A stretch of DNA of 64,000 nt from Pyruvatibacter sp. HU-CL02332 (GTDB lineage Bacteria; Pseudomonadota; Alphaproteobacteria; CGMCC-115125): NCBI RefSeq assembly GCF_040362765.1, contig NZ_BAABWK010000001.1, positions 672,990 through 736,989 of the forward strand, in the 5' to 3' direction. The notes under the pieces are model-generated. The model was given only the letters and a program-made list of their open reading frames with translations. It ran no database searches and was not told where the DNA came from. Position 1 is the first letter of the stretch. Each line of letters begins with the position of its first letter. Of the stretch, positions 17,796-27,101 are shown piece after piece. Both the position numbers and the translations under genes were made by a program.

Positions 17796-18452
17796 CTAAC
17801 GTCCAAGCGGATAGCGCAGCCGGGACACAAGGCCCAGCGGTGATGGCAACGCACCGAGAATCTTTTCGGCTCGGCCTTTTACCTTCTCGATCTGCATCAC
17901 ATCCGCAATCCGGCGATCAAGAAACTCCCAGGTCTTCTCATGGCCCTCGGTGTCGTCGCCAAACCAAACCGCAAGCGTGCTGGAGTAGACGCCGGACAGG
18001 ATGAGACGCTTGGTATAAAAATTATAGTCCGTAGACGTATCACCTGCAGCGCGCCAGATGGCATCCAGCGTTCCATAAAGAGCGCGGACACCAGCCGTCC
18101 CTGACGTTGGAAGTGCCAGATAGGCCGTCGCACGGCGCAGGGCTTCCTTATTCCCTTCGTCCACTTCAAGGCGCGTCCGCACCGCAAAGGTAATGCGCTC
18201 ACGCACCTTCATGGACGGCAGGTCAGACTTGGCAAGCTTGCTCGCCATCCGCTTGTCGCCCTGCTGAACAAAATACAAGACCAGGTCAGCTGTCCCGCCG
18301 GGAAACGCCAACCGTGCAAGCCCACTTTCAACACCGGCTTTCTTTGCGGCATTGCGCATGCTCTTGCCGGTCCATCCATCAAACGGGACGTCCGGGAGCG
18401 CAGCCTTGAGTATCTGCGAACGCGCTTTGTCGTAGTGTTTGTCTGCGGTCAT
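17796..18452 (-). CDS. COQ9 family protein
   Basis: A 218-residue member of the COQ9 family. In mitochondria COQ9 binds lipids and presents ubiquinone precursors to the hydroxylase COQ7. The fold is TetR-like: the N-terminal helices (ARSQILKAALPDVPFDGWTGKSM) resemble a degenerate helix-turn-helix. The conserved DSTDYNFYTKR-like motif appears as TSTDYNFYTKRLILSGVY, followed by the amphipathic membrane-binding helix near the C-terminus. It is convergent with purK, 8 bp apart, and lies 43 bp upstream of def on the same strand. A UbiB-like gene lies 5 kb away. Confidence 0.88.
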   Translation of the reverse strand: MTADKHYDKARSQILKAALPDVPFDGWTGKSMRNAAKKAGVESGLARLAFPGGTADLVLYFVQQGDKRMASKLAKSDLPSMKVRERITFAVRTRLEVDEGNKEALRRATAYLALPTSGTAGVRALYGTLDAIWRAAGDTSTDYNFYTKRLILSGVYSSTLAVWFGDDTEGHEKTWEFLDRRIADVMQIEKVKGRAEKILGALPSPLGLVSRLRYPLGR

Positions 18453-18495
18453 TGTTCTGCTGCCTTTGCTGTGTCGGGCGCCCCTGCGGTCGCAC

Positions 18496-19077
18496 TCAAC
18501 CTTCGTCTTTGCTCTTGTTTATGTCTGACGGGCGGTCTCCGCCCCAGTGGCGGCCCTCCGTCTCAAAAATCAGATCCTTCAGATCATCCATCCGCTGGGG
18601 GTACAAAATGCCCTCAAGATGATCGCATTCATGGCACACGACCCGCGCATGAAAGCCCCGCGCCTCGCGCGACATGGCATTTCCCTCTATATCGAGCCCT
18701 GAATATCTTATACGGGTCGGCCTGGGAACCAGACCACGCATGCCCGGCACCGACAGGCACCCCTCCCAGCCCAGAGCGCGTTCTTCGGTCAAAATCTCGA
18801 TTCTCGGGTTAATGAGCACGGTAAGGGGCGCGGTGTGGTCAAATGCCTCGTCTGCCTCCGTTCCCTCCGGCACGCGCTCGGGCGGTGCCTGAAAAATCAC
18901 GATCTGCAGGGGTTCATGCACCTGGGGCGCAGCCAGGCCCGCCCCGTTGGCGTCAATCATTGTTTCCACCATATCCGCCACCAAATGGCGGATTTCTGGC
19001 GATTTTGGGTCCTCGACCGGTTGGGCTGGCTGCAGCAGAACCGGATGCCCCATGCGGGCTATCTTGCGAATGGTCAT
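18496..19077 (-). CDS. def: Peptide deformylase
   Basis: A 193-residue enzyme that removes the formyl group from new proteins. The three family motifs are present: GAGLAAPQ, EGCLSVPG with the metal-binding Cys, and HECDH with the two metal-binding His and catalytic Glu. The region between motifs 1 and 2 is about 15 residues longer than in E. coli Def, with an acidic insert around PEGTEADEAFDH. The ATG at 19077 gives MTIRKIARMGHPVL, the usual N-terminus; a longer frame to 19131 is not conserved. Confidence 0.93.
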   Translation of the reverse strand: MTIRKIARMGHPVLLQPAQPVEDPKSPEIRHLVADMVETMIDANGAGLAAPQVHEPLQIVIFQAPPERVPEGTEADEAFDHTAPLTVLINPRIEILTEERALGWEGCLSVPGMRGLVPRPTRIRYSGLDIEGNAMSREARGFHARVVCHECDHLEGILYPQRMDDLKDLIFETEGRHWGGDRPSDINKSKDEG

Positions 19078-19340
19078 GGCCCTTATATGGACCCGCCAGA
19101 CGCCAACGAAAAGCCAGCATCTGTGCGACATAAGGTGGACAACACCCCTGTCTTTTGGTACTTACCGCCCCTCTGGAATGCCTGACGGCATGCCCGGGGC
19201 AGGTTTTTGCGCGCTAGATGTTCCACTGACAGCGCGGCCTATCTGACCCGGACCCCGTCCAATCCAAACCGATACATACCCGTTTGCGCAGCTTTTCTGG
19301 CGCGCTGGGGTGAATTTTAAGCTCGAAGGGAGCTGAGTGC

Positions 19341-19571
19341 GTGCAAGTTCTGGTTCGCGACAACAACGTCGATCAAGCCCTGCGGGCTTTGAAGAAGAAG
19401 CTTCAGCGTGAAGGTGTGTTCCGCGAAATGAAGCTGCGCAACTACTACGAAAAGCCGTCTGAAAAGCGCGCCCGCGAAAAGGCTGAAGCCGTTCGCCGCG
19501 CCCGCAAGCTGGCCCGCAAGCGCGCCCAGCGTGAAGGTCTTCTGCCCAAAAAGGGCCGCGGCAAGCGCTAG
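19341..19571 (+). CDS. rpsU: 30S ribosomal protein S21
   Basis: A 76-residue S21 starting at GTG ([20 protein letters not shown]), with AGGGAG about eight bases upstream. The C-terminus is strongly basic. S21 takes part in initiation near the anti-Shine-Dalgarno helix. It is a single-gene unit with its own terminator at 19597. The 263 bp before it, shared with the divergent def gene, show no clear promoter to me. Confidence 0.95.
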   Translation: MQVLVRDNNVDQALRALKKKLQREGVFREMKLRNYYEKPSEKRAREKAEAVRRARKLARKRAQREGLLPKKGRGKR

Positions 19572-19596
19572 TCGCGTCGCAAGACTGAAAACAATC

Positions 19597-19627
19597 AACG
19601 CCTCCGGTTTTCCGGGGGCGTTTTTTG
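19597..19627 (+). terminator. Intrinsic terminator of rpsU
   Basis: AACGCCTCCGG, four-T loop, CCGGGGGCGTT, then a run of T. Confidence 0.85.
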
Positions 19628-19668
19628 TTGCCCGGCCCACGTCCCCAGGACGTCCACCAACACAACAA

Positions 19669-19698
19669 AAAAGGCCGGAGCAATTGCTCCGGCCTTTT
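19669..19698. terminator. Terminator of the pnt operon, bidirectional
   Basis: A perfect 30-bp palindrome with arms AAAAGGCCGGAGCAA/TTGCTCCGGCCTTTT lies 24 bp after the pntB stop on the minus strand, followed there by T residues. Confidence 0.88.
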
Positions 19699-19721
19699 GT
19701 CTGTCAGCTATGTGGCGGGGA

Positions 19722-21128
19722 CTAGTTCAGACCCTTCACGATCTCTTCCACCATCTTCTTGGCGTCAGAGAACAGCATCATTGTGTTGTCGCGGAAGAAC
19801 AGTTCGTTCTCCACACCGGCGTAACCCGAGCCCATGCCGCGCTTGATGAAGAGGACGGTTGCCGCCTTCTCAACATCCAGAATGGGCATCCCGAAGATCG
19901 GGCTGGCCGTATCCGTCTTCGCAGACGGGTTGGTCACGTCGTTGGCGCCGATAACAAACGCCACATCCGCCTGTGCGAATTCCGAGTTGATGTCTTCAAG
20001 CTCGAACACTTCGTCGTAAGGCACGTTTGCTTCAGCCAGCAGCACGTTCATGTGGCCTGGCATACGACCGGCCACCGGGTGAATGGCGTATTTGACCGTC
20101 ACACCTTCAGCCTTGAGCGCATCCGCCATTTCACGCAGCGCATGCTGTGCCTGCGCCACCGCCATGCCGTACCCCGGCACGATGATCACAGACCCTGCAT
20201 TCTTCATGATGAAGGCTGCATCGTCAGCAGAGCCCTGCTTCACGGGACGGGTTTCAACAGCGCCACCGGCAGCTGCCGTTTCGCCGCCAAAGCCACCCAG
20301 GATCACCGAGAAGAACGACCGGTTCATGCCCTTACACATGATGTAGGACAGGATCGCACCCGAGGAGCCCACAAGGGCACCTGTGATGATGAGAGCCGTG
20401 TTCTCAAGGGTGAAGCCCAGCGCCGCTGCTGCCCAGCCCGAATAGGAGTTGAGCATCGACACCACCACCGGCATATCAGCACCCCCAATGGGAATGATGA
20501 GCAGGAAGCCGATGATGAAGGACAGGACCGTAATGGCCAGGAAGGCTTCAATCGTCTGGTTGGCCGGATCAAGGCACAGGAAGATCACACCACCGACGAT
20601 GGCAACTGCCAGCGCAATGTTGATGAGGTGACGTGCTGGCAGAATGATCGGTGCCCCGGACATGGTGCCCTGCAGCTTGGCAAAGGCAATGACCGAACCT
20701 GAGAAGGTGATGGCACCAATGGCCACACCCAGACCCATTTCAATGAGACTGACGATCTTGATGTTGCCCGTCACACCAATGCCGAAGGCCTCAGGTGACA
20801 TGAAGGCAGCCCAGGCCACCAGCACAGCGGCCATACCCACAAGGGAGTGGAACGCCGCAACAAGCTGTGGCATGGCCGTCATGGCAATGCGGTTGGCCGT
20901 GATGGCACCGATGCCGCCACCAATGGCAATCGCGCCAATGATGTACATCCAGACTTCACTGCTGGTGATGTCCTGACGGATGAGCGTTGTGGCAATAGCG
21001 ATGGCCATACCGACCATGCCGTACATATTGCCCTGACGGGACGTTTCAGGGCTGGAGAGCCCACGAAGCGCCATGATGAAAAGCACGCCGGAAACGAGAT
21101 AGGCGAGCGCTGCGAGATTGGCAGACAT
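19722..21128 (-). CDS. pntB: NAD(P) transhydrogenase subunit beta
   Basis: A 468-residue membrane subunit. The first 270 residues hold about nine transmembrane helices forming part of the proton channel (domain II); the soluble domain III (from about residue 290) binds NADP(H), with PGYGMAVAQAQHALREM and GRMPGHMNVLLAEA. The enzyme uses the proton gradient to make NADPH from NADH. It is the last gene of the pntAA-pntAB-pntB operon; 12 bp separate it from pntAB. Confidence 0.95.
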   Translation of the reverse strand: MSANLAALAYLVSGVLFIMALRGLSSPETSRQGNMYGMVGMAIAIATTLIRQDITSSEVWMYIIGAIAIGGGIGAITANRIAMTAMPQLVAAFHSLVGMAAVLVAWAAFMSPEAFGIGVTGNIKIVSLIEMGLGVAIGAITFSGSVIAFAKLQGTMSGAPIILPARHLINIALAVAIVGGVIFLCLDPANQTIEAFLAITVLSFIIGFLLIIPIGGADMPVVVSMLNSYSGWAAAALGFTLENTALIITGALVGSSGAILSYIMCKGMNRSFFSVILGGFGGETAAAGGAVETRPVKQGSADDAAFIMKNAGSVIIVPGYGMAVAQAQHALREMADALKAEGVTVKYAIHPVAGRMPGHMNVLLAEANVPYDEVFELEDINSEFAQADVAFVIGANDVTNPSAKTDTASPIFGMPILDVEKAATVLFIKRGMGSGYAGVENELFFRDNTMMLFSDAKKMVEEIVKGLN

Positions 21129-21140
21129 ATTTCAGGCCCC

Positions 21141-21455
21141 CTATTTCTTTTCTTTTTTCTTGTACATGGCCAGCATGCGCTGGGTGACGAGGAACCCGCC
21201 AAAGATGTTGACGCTGGCAAGCACCACGCCGGCAATACCAAGCCAGCGTGAGAAGCCCGCAGTCTCTGTTGCCGTCACATCCACCGCCACGGCGATAAGC
21301 GCACCAACGATGATCACGGAGGACACAGCGTTGGTCACCGACATCAAGGGCGTATGCAGTGCAGGCGTCACGCTCCACACCACGTAGTACCCAACGAAGA
21401 TCGCAAGAACGAAAATCGCCAGTCGGAAAATGAAGGGATCGATTGCAGCTTCCAT
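21141..21455 (-). CDS. pntAB: NAD(P) transhydrogenase subunit alpha, part 2
   Basis: A 104-residue membrane protein with three transmembrane helices, equivalent to the C-terminal part of E. coli PntA (domain II). Typical stretches are SVTNAVSSVIIVGAL and NIFGGFLVTQRMLAMYKKK. The split alpha subunit is normal in alphaproteobacteria (compare Rhodospirillum rubrum). Its ATG shares a base with the TAA of pntAA (TAATG), so translation is coupled. Confidence 0.95.
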   Translation of the reverse strand: MEAAIDPFIFRLAIFVLAIFVGYYVVWSVTPALHTPLMSVTNAVSSVIIVGALIAVAVDVTATETAGFSRWLGIAGVVLASVNIFGGFLVTQRMLAMYKKKEKK

Positions 21456-22594
21456 TAGGCCGCTCCTTCCTTAAGTGCCGGGTGCACCACCTGCCCATCT
21501 TTGGAGATGAGCGTGCCGGTGATGATTTCGTCTTCCCAGTCAATTGTGAGAGCGCCGGTTTCTTTGTCGACGAGCGGCGTAATGAAGTTCAGCAGGTTCT
21601 TGGCATACAGGCTGGACGCATCGTCAGCCAGACGACCAGGCACATTGCGGTGCCCCATGATCTTGACGCCATCAACGTCAACAATCTCACCGGGCTGAGA
21701 CAGCGGGCAGTTGCCGCCGGCTTCAACCGCGAGATCAACAATGATCGAGCCCGGCTTCATGCTGCGAACCATTTCTTCGGTCACCAGCACCGGTGCCGGA
21801 CGGCCCGGAATAAGCGCTGTTGTGATGACGATGTCCTGCTTGGCAATGGTCTCAGCCACAAGAGCGGCCTGCCGCTTCTTGTAGTCTTCGCTCATTTCCT
21901 TGGCATAACCACCAGCGGTCTCGCCTGTGTCGCCTTCATCAGGTTCCACCATCACGAATTTGCCGCCCAGGCTTTCCACCTGTTCAGCCGCCGCTGCTCG
22001 CACGTCCGTGGCGGACACAATGGCGCCCAGGCGCTTTGCTGTCGCGATGGCCTGAAGGCCCGCAACACCCGCACCCATGACGAACACGCGGGCCGGTGCA
22101 ACCGTACCAGCAGCGGTCATCATCATCGGGAAGGCCCGAGTGAAGAGTTCCGCAGCATCAATAACGGCTTTGTAGCCTGCAAGGTTGGATTGCGACGAGA
22201 GCACGTCCATCGACTGGGCACGCGTGATACGCGGCATCAGTTCCATGGCAAACGACGTGACACCGGCAGCTGCCAATGCGTCATTCGTTTCTTTGCTCTG
22301 GTGTGGGTTGAGCATGGCAGCCAGAACAGCGCCGCGCTTCATCTTTGAAATTTCATCCGCATCCGGACCGCGCACCTTGAAGATGACATCAGCGTCACCC
22401 ATGGCTGCAGCAGCATCAGCTGCAATGGTCGCTCCAGCTGCCTGAAACTCGGCGTCTGATACGGAAGAGGAAAGGCCAGCGCCCGCCTCCACGATCACAT
22501 CAATGCCGAGTGCTGTGAGTTTTTTCACCGATTCCGGCGAGGCAGCGACGCGCGTTTCGTTGTCACGCCGCTCCTTTGGGATAGCAAGCTTCAT
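21455..22594 (-). CDS. pntAA: NAD(P) transhydrogenase subunit alpha, part 1
   Basis: A 379-residue soluble subunit, domain I, which binds NAD(H). It is homologous to alanine dehydrogenase: MKLAIPKERRDNETRVA at the start, GAGVAGLQAIATAKRLGA in the Rossmann fold, and the mobile loop around GYAKEMSEDYKKRQ. It would dimerise and dock on PntB. First gene of the operon; a small aa3 oxidase subunit IV gene lies 145 bp upstream on the same strand. Confidence 0.95.
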   Translation of the reverse strand: MKLAIPKERRDNETRVAASPESVKKLTALGIDVIVEAGAGLSSSVSDAEFQAAGATIAADAAAAMGDADVIFKVRGPDADEISKMKRGAVLAAMLNPHQSKETNDALAAAGVTSFAMELMPRITRAQSMDVLSSQSNLAGYKAVIDAAELFTRAFPMMMTAAGTVAPARVFVMGAGVAGLQAIATAKRLGAIVSATDVRAAAAEQVESLGGKFVMVEPDEGDTGETAGGYAKEMSEDYKKRQAALVAETIAKQDIVITTALIPGRPAPVLVTEEMVRSMKPGSIIVDLAVEAGGNCPLSQPGEIVDVDGVKIMGHRNVPGRLADDASSLYAKNLLNFITPLVDKETGALTIDWEDEIITGTLISKDGQVVHPALKEGAA

Positions 22595-22739
22595 ATTTCT
22601 CCGCCCTGTTGGATTGGGTCCATGCCGTGCGTCCCTTTTGGAACATCACGTTTGAACGCGGACCTCTTTATTGGGCCATTGGTGGGATGAGCCTGATCGA
22701 AACGCAGCGATCAGAGCTCGCAGGCCTACGCTTCTGCCG

Positions 22740-22901
22740 CTAAAGCAGAAAAATGCCCATGAGAACAAGAATGACAATAACGGAGACTGTGCCCCATTTG
22801 GTCAGAGCAACAAAGCCGTCCCAAGTGCCAAAATGGCCCTCTGGCTCCATCTCTTTGCCCCAGGCTTCTGCTTCGAAAACTTCGTTTTTGGCGTCGGCCA
22901 T
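22740..22901 (-). CDS. aa3-type cytochrome c oxidase subunit IV (small)
   Basis: A 53-residue protein: a soluble N-terminus (MADAKNEVFEAEAWGKE), a conserved HFGTWDGFVALTKWG block, and one C-terminal transmembrane helix (VSVIVILVLMGIFLL). This is the short bacterial subunit IV family seen in Paracoccus and Rhodobacter aa3 oxidases. AAGGAGA precedes the ATG by about nine bases. It is not next to other oxidase genes here but upstream of pntAA, a placement found in other alphaproteobacteria. Confidence 0.85.
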   Translation of the reverse strand: MADAKNEVFEAEAWGKEMEPEGHFGTWDGFVALTKWGTVSVIVILVLMGIFLL

Positions 22902-23019
22902 AGGCCCCGTCTCCTTGGAAAGTGCAGGTAGTCATAAATACGTAGAATTCAGCCGGACTATAGGCGGCAAGCGGCCAATCGGGCAAGCAGTCCGCGCCTT
23001 TTCACCGTGATGAAAGACA

Positions 23020-23511
23020 TTAGCCGCGGGCCGCCAAAAGGGGCGATTCGCCGGGTCTCTCACCCAGCATTTTGAAAAGACCGGTTCCCGTCATCAAAGT
23101 TCGCCCATCGGGGCCCGCCGGATCATTGCCGCCGGTCCAGATATGCCCCCGCACCGTGATGAAATCGCCGTCCTCCCCGGTCACCGACGCATTGCCCTGG
23201 ACGAATTCGCCAAGTGCCGCCGACGACACAAAGTCCGTCACCAAGCGAACGGTGACCCAGAACCGGTGCTTCTCATAGGTGACCACGGATCCAAAGGCCA
23301 TGTCAGCAAAGGCCATGAGCATGCCGCCGTGGCAGTTCTGAAAGCCGTTTGTGTGCCGCTCTCCGACCAGAAAGCCACGCGCCCAGGTGCCATCACCACT
23401 GAACCGCTGATAGATGGGGCCCACCTGATTCCCAAAGCCACCACGCCATGTGGCCGGACTGAAGTCCTCCGGAACGCCGTCTTCATTCATTGGGGTATCA
23501 GTCTGGGTCAT
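23020..23511 (-). CDS. PaaI-like hotdog-fold thioesterase
   Basis: A 163-residue protein with a single hotdog fold. The motif HTNGFQNCHGGMLMAFADMAFG, with CHGG, is typical of the PaaI/4HBT group, in which the Asp of the helix takes part in acyl-CoA hydrolysis. The C-terminal part ends in SVTGEDGDFITVRGHIW and a short tail. The ATG at 23511 is chosen by the family N-terminus; the Shine-Dalgarno site is weak. It lies 59 bp downstream of the UbiB-like gene on the same strand and may be the third gene of that operon. The acyl-CoA substrate is unknown. Confidence 0.82.
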   Translation of the reverse strand: MTQTDTPMNEDGVPEDFSPATWRGGFGNQVGPIYQRFSGDGTWARGFLVGERHTNGFQNCHGGMLMAFADMAFGSVVTYEKHRFWVTVRLVTDFVSSAALGEFVQGNASVTGEDGDFITVRGHIWTGGNDPAGPDGRTLMTGTGLFKMLGERPGESPLLAARG

Positions 23512-23570
23512 GGATGCAGCTTGCCTGTCGCGGTGATGTAAATCCGGCAGCACACATACCCCAGTCGGGC

Positions 23571-24929
23571 CTACGCCTCCAGCGTGAGCCCGTTGGCCTT
23601 GAACTGCTTGGCCTGTCGCTTGACCAGAACATCATGATCAAACGCATCTATCTCGGCATTGAACAGATCATGGAAGTTTAACTCTGCTGCCAGATGGAGG
23701 AACACGCCGCCAAGTCCAATCGCTGCCCGGTCCATGAACACGAATTCGCGCGGCGGGGTCACCGGCCCATGTTTCTTAAGGGCTGCATGGACCTTTGTTG
23801 CTTCCTCGCGGCCATACTTGCCCGCTGACACACCGTCCGCAATCGTCCGGACCCGGTCATCCAGCAAGGGGCCATAGATGAATGATGCCCAGATATTGAG
23901 GACATCCACGAGCTCATTGTTGAGCTTCTCAAAGCCCCAGCTTTCATAGGCCGCCACCACACGGTCACGATCATCCGTCTGCAAACCGCGATACAGCTCA
24001 ACGACGCCAGCAACGAATGTCGGTGGGAATTTACGGATGCAGCCATAGTCGAGGAGATTGATCCCGTGATCTTCCCGCACGGTGTAGTTGCCCAGATGTG
24101 GGTCGCCGTGGATCACACCAAAGTGGCTGAACGGGTGCCACCAGGCGCGGAACATTGCTGCTGCAATTGAGTTGCGGTCCTCAAGCGGGGCCTCCCTGAA
24201 GTCCAGCAGGGGTTGGCCATCCAGCCAGCTCATGGTGAGCAGGCGTTTCGTTGACAGGTCAGCCACCACGTCGGGCACACGAATGGTCTCATCACCCCTG
24301 AGCATGTGCTGGTACAGCGCGATGTGCCGGGCTTCCATGTCGTAATCGAGCTCTTCGCGCAGGCGCGCGCCGATCTCCTTGGACATCTGCCGCGTATCAA
24401 TCACACCATCGATGCGGCGTTGAATAGCAAACACCATCTCAAGCTGCGTGAGATCTGCTTCCACAGCAGACTGCATGTCCGGGTATTGGAGTTTGCAAGC
24501 GACAGGCGCACCTTCCAAAGTCGTTGCCCGGTGCACCTGCCCCAAGGATGCTGCAGCGGCCGCATCACGCTCAAAGGATCCAAATTTCTTTTGCCAGTTG
24601 CGGCCGAGTTCAGATGCCATGCGTCGCTTCACAAACGGCCAGCCCATGGCAGGCGCGTTGGACTGCAACTGCGCCAGCTCAAGCGCATATTCTTCGGGTA
24701 TGGCTTCTGGAATGGTGGCCAGCATCTGCGCCACCTTCATGATGGGGCCTTTCATGCCGCCCAGCGCGTCACGCAGTTCCGCCGCCACCGCCGCATCATC
24801 GATGTCACGACCAAACAGGCGCGCACCCGCGACCTTGGCGGCTATGCCACCGACCCCACCGCCGACCTTGGCGTAGCGCTTGGCGCGCCCGGCGATGCGG
24901 TTTTCTTCATTTGTCGGGGTGTCATCCAT
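23571..24929 (-). CDS. AarF/UbiB-type (ABC1/ADCK) protein kinase-like
   Basis: A 452-residue atypical kinase of the UbiB/COQ8 family. The family-specific KxGQ motif is seen as KVAQML near residue 65, with Ala instead of Gly. The Ala-rich nucleotide loop is AAAASLGQVHRA, the ATP-binding Lys is in VACKLQYP, and HGDPHLGNY and LLDYGC are the catalytic loop and DFG-like motif. There is no C-terminal transmembrane pair like that of UbiB, so it may be a soluble family member rather than UbiB itself. A role in ubiquinone synthesis or lipid metabolism is inferred. It starts two bases after the oligopeptidase stop. Confidence 0.85.
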   Translation of the reverse strand: MDDTPTNEENRIAGRAKRYAKVGGGVGGIAAKVAGARLFGRDIDDAAVAAELRDALGGMKGPIMKVAQMLATIPEAIPEEYALELAQLQSNAPAMGWPFVKRRMASELGRNWQKKFGSFERDAAAAASLGQVHRATTLEGAPVACKLQYPDMQSAVEADLTQLEMVFAIQRRIDGVIDTRQMSKEIGARLREELDYDMEARHIALYQHMLRGDETIRVPDVVADLSTKRLLTMSWLDGQPLLDFREAPLEDRNSIAAAMFRAWWHPFSHFGVIHGDPHLGNYTVREDHGINLLDYGCIRKFPPTFVAGVVELYRGLQTDDRDRVVAAYESWGFEKLNNELVDVLNIWASFIYGPLLDDRVRTIADGVSAGKYGREEATKVHAALKKHGPVTPPREFVFMDRAAIGLGGVFLHLAAELNFHDLFNAEIDAFDHDVLVKRQAKQFKANGLTLEA

Positions 24930-24931
24930 GA

Positions 24932-26809
24932 CTAGGCCACCAGCCCTTCCAGATCGTCGATCAGACCTTCAATGACCGCCAGACCACCGGACCAGAAATC
25001 CGGATTGCGCGCATCAAGGCCAAACGGTGCCAGCAACTCGGAGTGATGCTTGGTGCCACCGGCCCGCAGCATATCAAGATAGGCCGTCGCAAAGTCTGGG
25101 TGCCCGTTCTCATAAACCCGGTAGAGAGAATTCACGAGGCAATCCCCAAACGCATAGGCATAAACATAGAACGGCGAGTGAATGAAATGCGGGATGTAGC
25201 ACCAGAAGGTTTCATAGCCTTCATTGAGCTTGATCGCCGGGCCGAGGCTCTTCGCCTGAACGTCCATCCAGATACGGCCGATATCATCGGACGTGAGTTC
25301 GCCTTCGCGGCGGCTTAAATGCACATCGCGCTCAAACATGTAAAACGCGGTCTGGCGCACAACGGTGTTGATCATGTCCTCGACTTTGGACGCGAGCATG
25401 GCTCGGCGGGACCGCTCGTCCGGTGCATCGGCCAGCAAGGCCCTGAAGGTGAGCATCTCGCCAAACACCGATGCCGTTTCAGCCAGCGTCAGCGGTGTCT
25501 GGGACAGCAGCTGCCCTTGTGGTGCGGCAAGCACCTGATGCACCCCATGCCCAAGCTCATGAGCAAGGGTCATGACATCACGCAACTTGCCTTGATAATT
25601 GAGCAGCACATAAGGGTGCGCACTGGGCACGGTGGGATGCGAAAATGCCCCCGGTGATTTGCCTGGTCGTATCTGCGCATCAATCCAGCTTGATCCGCCT
25701 GACGGCTGGAAAAACCGGCCCGCAATTTCAGCCATGTCCGGCGCAAATCCGCGATAGGCATCCAGCACTGTCGTCTTTGCATCGTCCCAGGAGAGCTTGC
25801 GCTCGTCACTGTCCGGCAAGGGCGCATTGCGGTCCCAGTAATTGAGTTGATCGACACCCACCATGCGGGCCTTCAGCGCGTAATAGCGATGAGAGACCGA
25901 TGCAAACCTGCTCTCCACCGCTGTGGCGAGGGCATCCACGACCTCCGGCTCGACCTGGTTGGACAGGTGCCGCGCCTGCGCAACATCTTCATAGCCGCGC
26001 CACCGGTCTTCTGTTTCCTTGTCCTTGGCAAGCGTGTTCGTAATCAGCGTAAAGGTGCTGACATTCTTCGCAAACGTATCTGCCAGGGACTTGGCACCCG
26101 CTTCACGTTCGGCGGGCGATGAACTGCTCAGCGTGTTGAGCGCCGGCTCGATGGGGACCTGCTCGCCATCAATGTCAAAGCGCAGCGCCGCCATGGTTTC
26201 ATCAAATAGCCGGTTCCAGGCCGCAGCCCCTGTGACGCGTTTCTCAAGCAGTAGTTTTTCGAGGTCATCCGACAGCTGGTAGGGGCGCCATGCGCGCGCA
26301 GCAGTCAACCATGGCCGATAGCGCTCAAGCTTCTCGCTGTCCGCATAGGCCTTTTCAAGATCAGCCTCTTCAATACGATTGATATCGAGCGTGAAGAACA
26401 GGATCGAACTGCTGATTCCCGTCAGCTGTTCCTGCACGTCTCCATAGAACTTGGCGTAGGCGCCATGGGTCGTGTCGGTGGCATAGACAAGCCCGGCAAA
26501 GGATCCAATCCGGCCCATGCGCTCGTCCAGGGCTTCATAGGCTCCCAACGCCTCAGCAAGGGCATCAGCGCCTGATTCACCTTCGAGAATATTGTCGATA
26601 TGGCCCGCATATGTTTTGGCGAAGGCCTCGGCTTCCGATTTGGCTGTGGCGATGTCCGCAAGGGCCGCGCTACGTCCCGCAAACGAACCCTCGCCGTCGT
26701 CAGCCCCACTCGCGGGATACAGGTCACCGAGATCCCACGCCGGCAGCGCCTCACTATCGCTGGAGTGTTTGGTGTCGGCGGTCGAAGGGCGCGATGCGGT
26801 GCTGCTCAT
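24932..26809 (-). CDS. M3 family oligoendopeptidase (PepF-like)
   Basis: A 625-residue cytoplasmic zinc peptidase of the M3B group. The active site LAHELGHGVHQ lies near residue 416, with the third zinc ligand in LAETASVFGEML. The rest is the helical PepF fold. It probably degrades short peptides. I chose the ATG at 26809, which gives a Ser/Thr-rich start; a longer frame to 26911 runs into the direct repeat at 26851-26874 and is His/Lys-rich. It heads an operon with the UbiB-like kinase and perhaps the thioesterase. Confidence 0.9.
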   Translation of the reverse strand: MSSTASRPSTADTKHSSDSEALPAWDLGDLYPASGADDGEGSFAGRSAALADIATAKSEAEAFAKTYAGHIDNILEGESGADALAEALGAYEALDERMGRIGSFAGLVYATDTTHGAYAKFYGDVQEQLTGISSSILFFTLDINRIEEADLEKAYADSEKLERYRPWLTAARAWRPYQLSDDLEKLLLEKRVTGAAAWNRLFDETMAALRFDIDGEQVPIEPALNTLSSSSPAEREAGAKSLADTFAKNVSTFTLITNTLAKDKETEDRWRGYEDVAQARHLSNQVEPEVVDALATAVESRFASVSHRYYALKARMVGVDQLNYWDRNAPLPDSDERKLSWDDAKTTVLDAYRGFAPDMAEIAGRFFQPSGGSSWIDAQIRPGKSPGAFSHPTVPSAHPYVLLNYQGKLRDVMTLAHELGHGVHQVLAAPQGQLLSQTPLTLAETASVFGEMLTFRALLADAPDERSRRAMLASKVEDMINTVVRQTAFYMFERDVHLSRREGELTSDDIGRIWMDVQAKSLGPAIKLNEGYETFWCYIPHFIHSPFYVYAYAFGDCLVNSLYRVYENGHPDFATAYLDMLRAGGTKHHSELLAPFGLDARNPDFWSGGLAVIEGLIDDLEGLVA

Positions 26810-26850
26810 TTTTGTACTCGGCTGAAAAACTGCGATAGGGCGGTCTTGGC

Positions 26851-26874
26851 GGCGGTGTTTGTGGCGGTGTTTGT
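26851..26874. repeat. Two tandem copies of a 12-bp unit
   Basis: GGCGGTGTTTGT occurs twice in direct repeat, 42 bp upstream of the oligopeptidase start codon, in its leader or promoter. The remainder of the 26810-27101 gap holds only the OmpA terminator. Confidence 0.6.
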
Positions 26875-27017
26875 GGCTGTCTTGCCCCGAACCAGACCGG
26901 GCAGGCCACACTAAGGGATATTGGCGTGGCTACCCGCACAATCAAACGGCGCGACCTCGATTTGCCAACGTGCCGCATCCCTCACGCCACCATCACCGAT
27001 CGGTAGGCAATTCCGCA

Positions 27018-27050
27018 AAGAAAAAGGCCCGGCTGCGAGAGCCGGGCCTT
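27018..27050 (-). terminator. Intrinsic terminator of the OmpA-family lipoprotein gene
   Basis: Perfect stem AAGGCCCGGCT/AGCCGGGCCTT with a five-base loop, followed on the minus strand by TTTCTTT. It lies about 50 bp after the stop. Confidence 0.85.
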
Positions 27051-27101
27051 CTTATTCTTGTCCAAGTGACCAAGGTCACTGGTGCTTATACGAACCCGCT
27101 A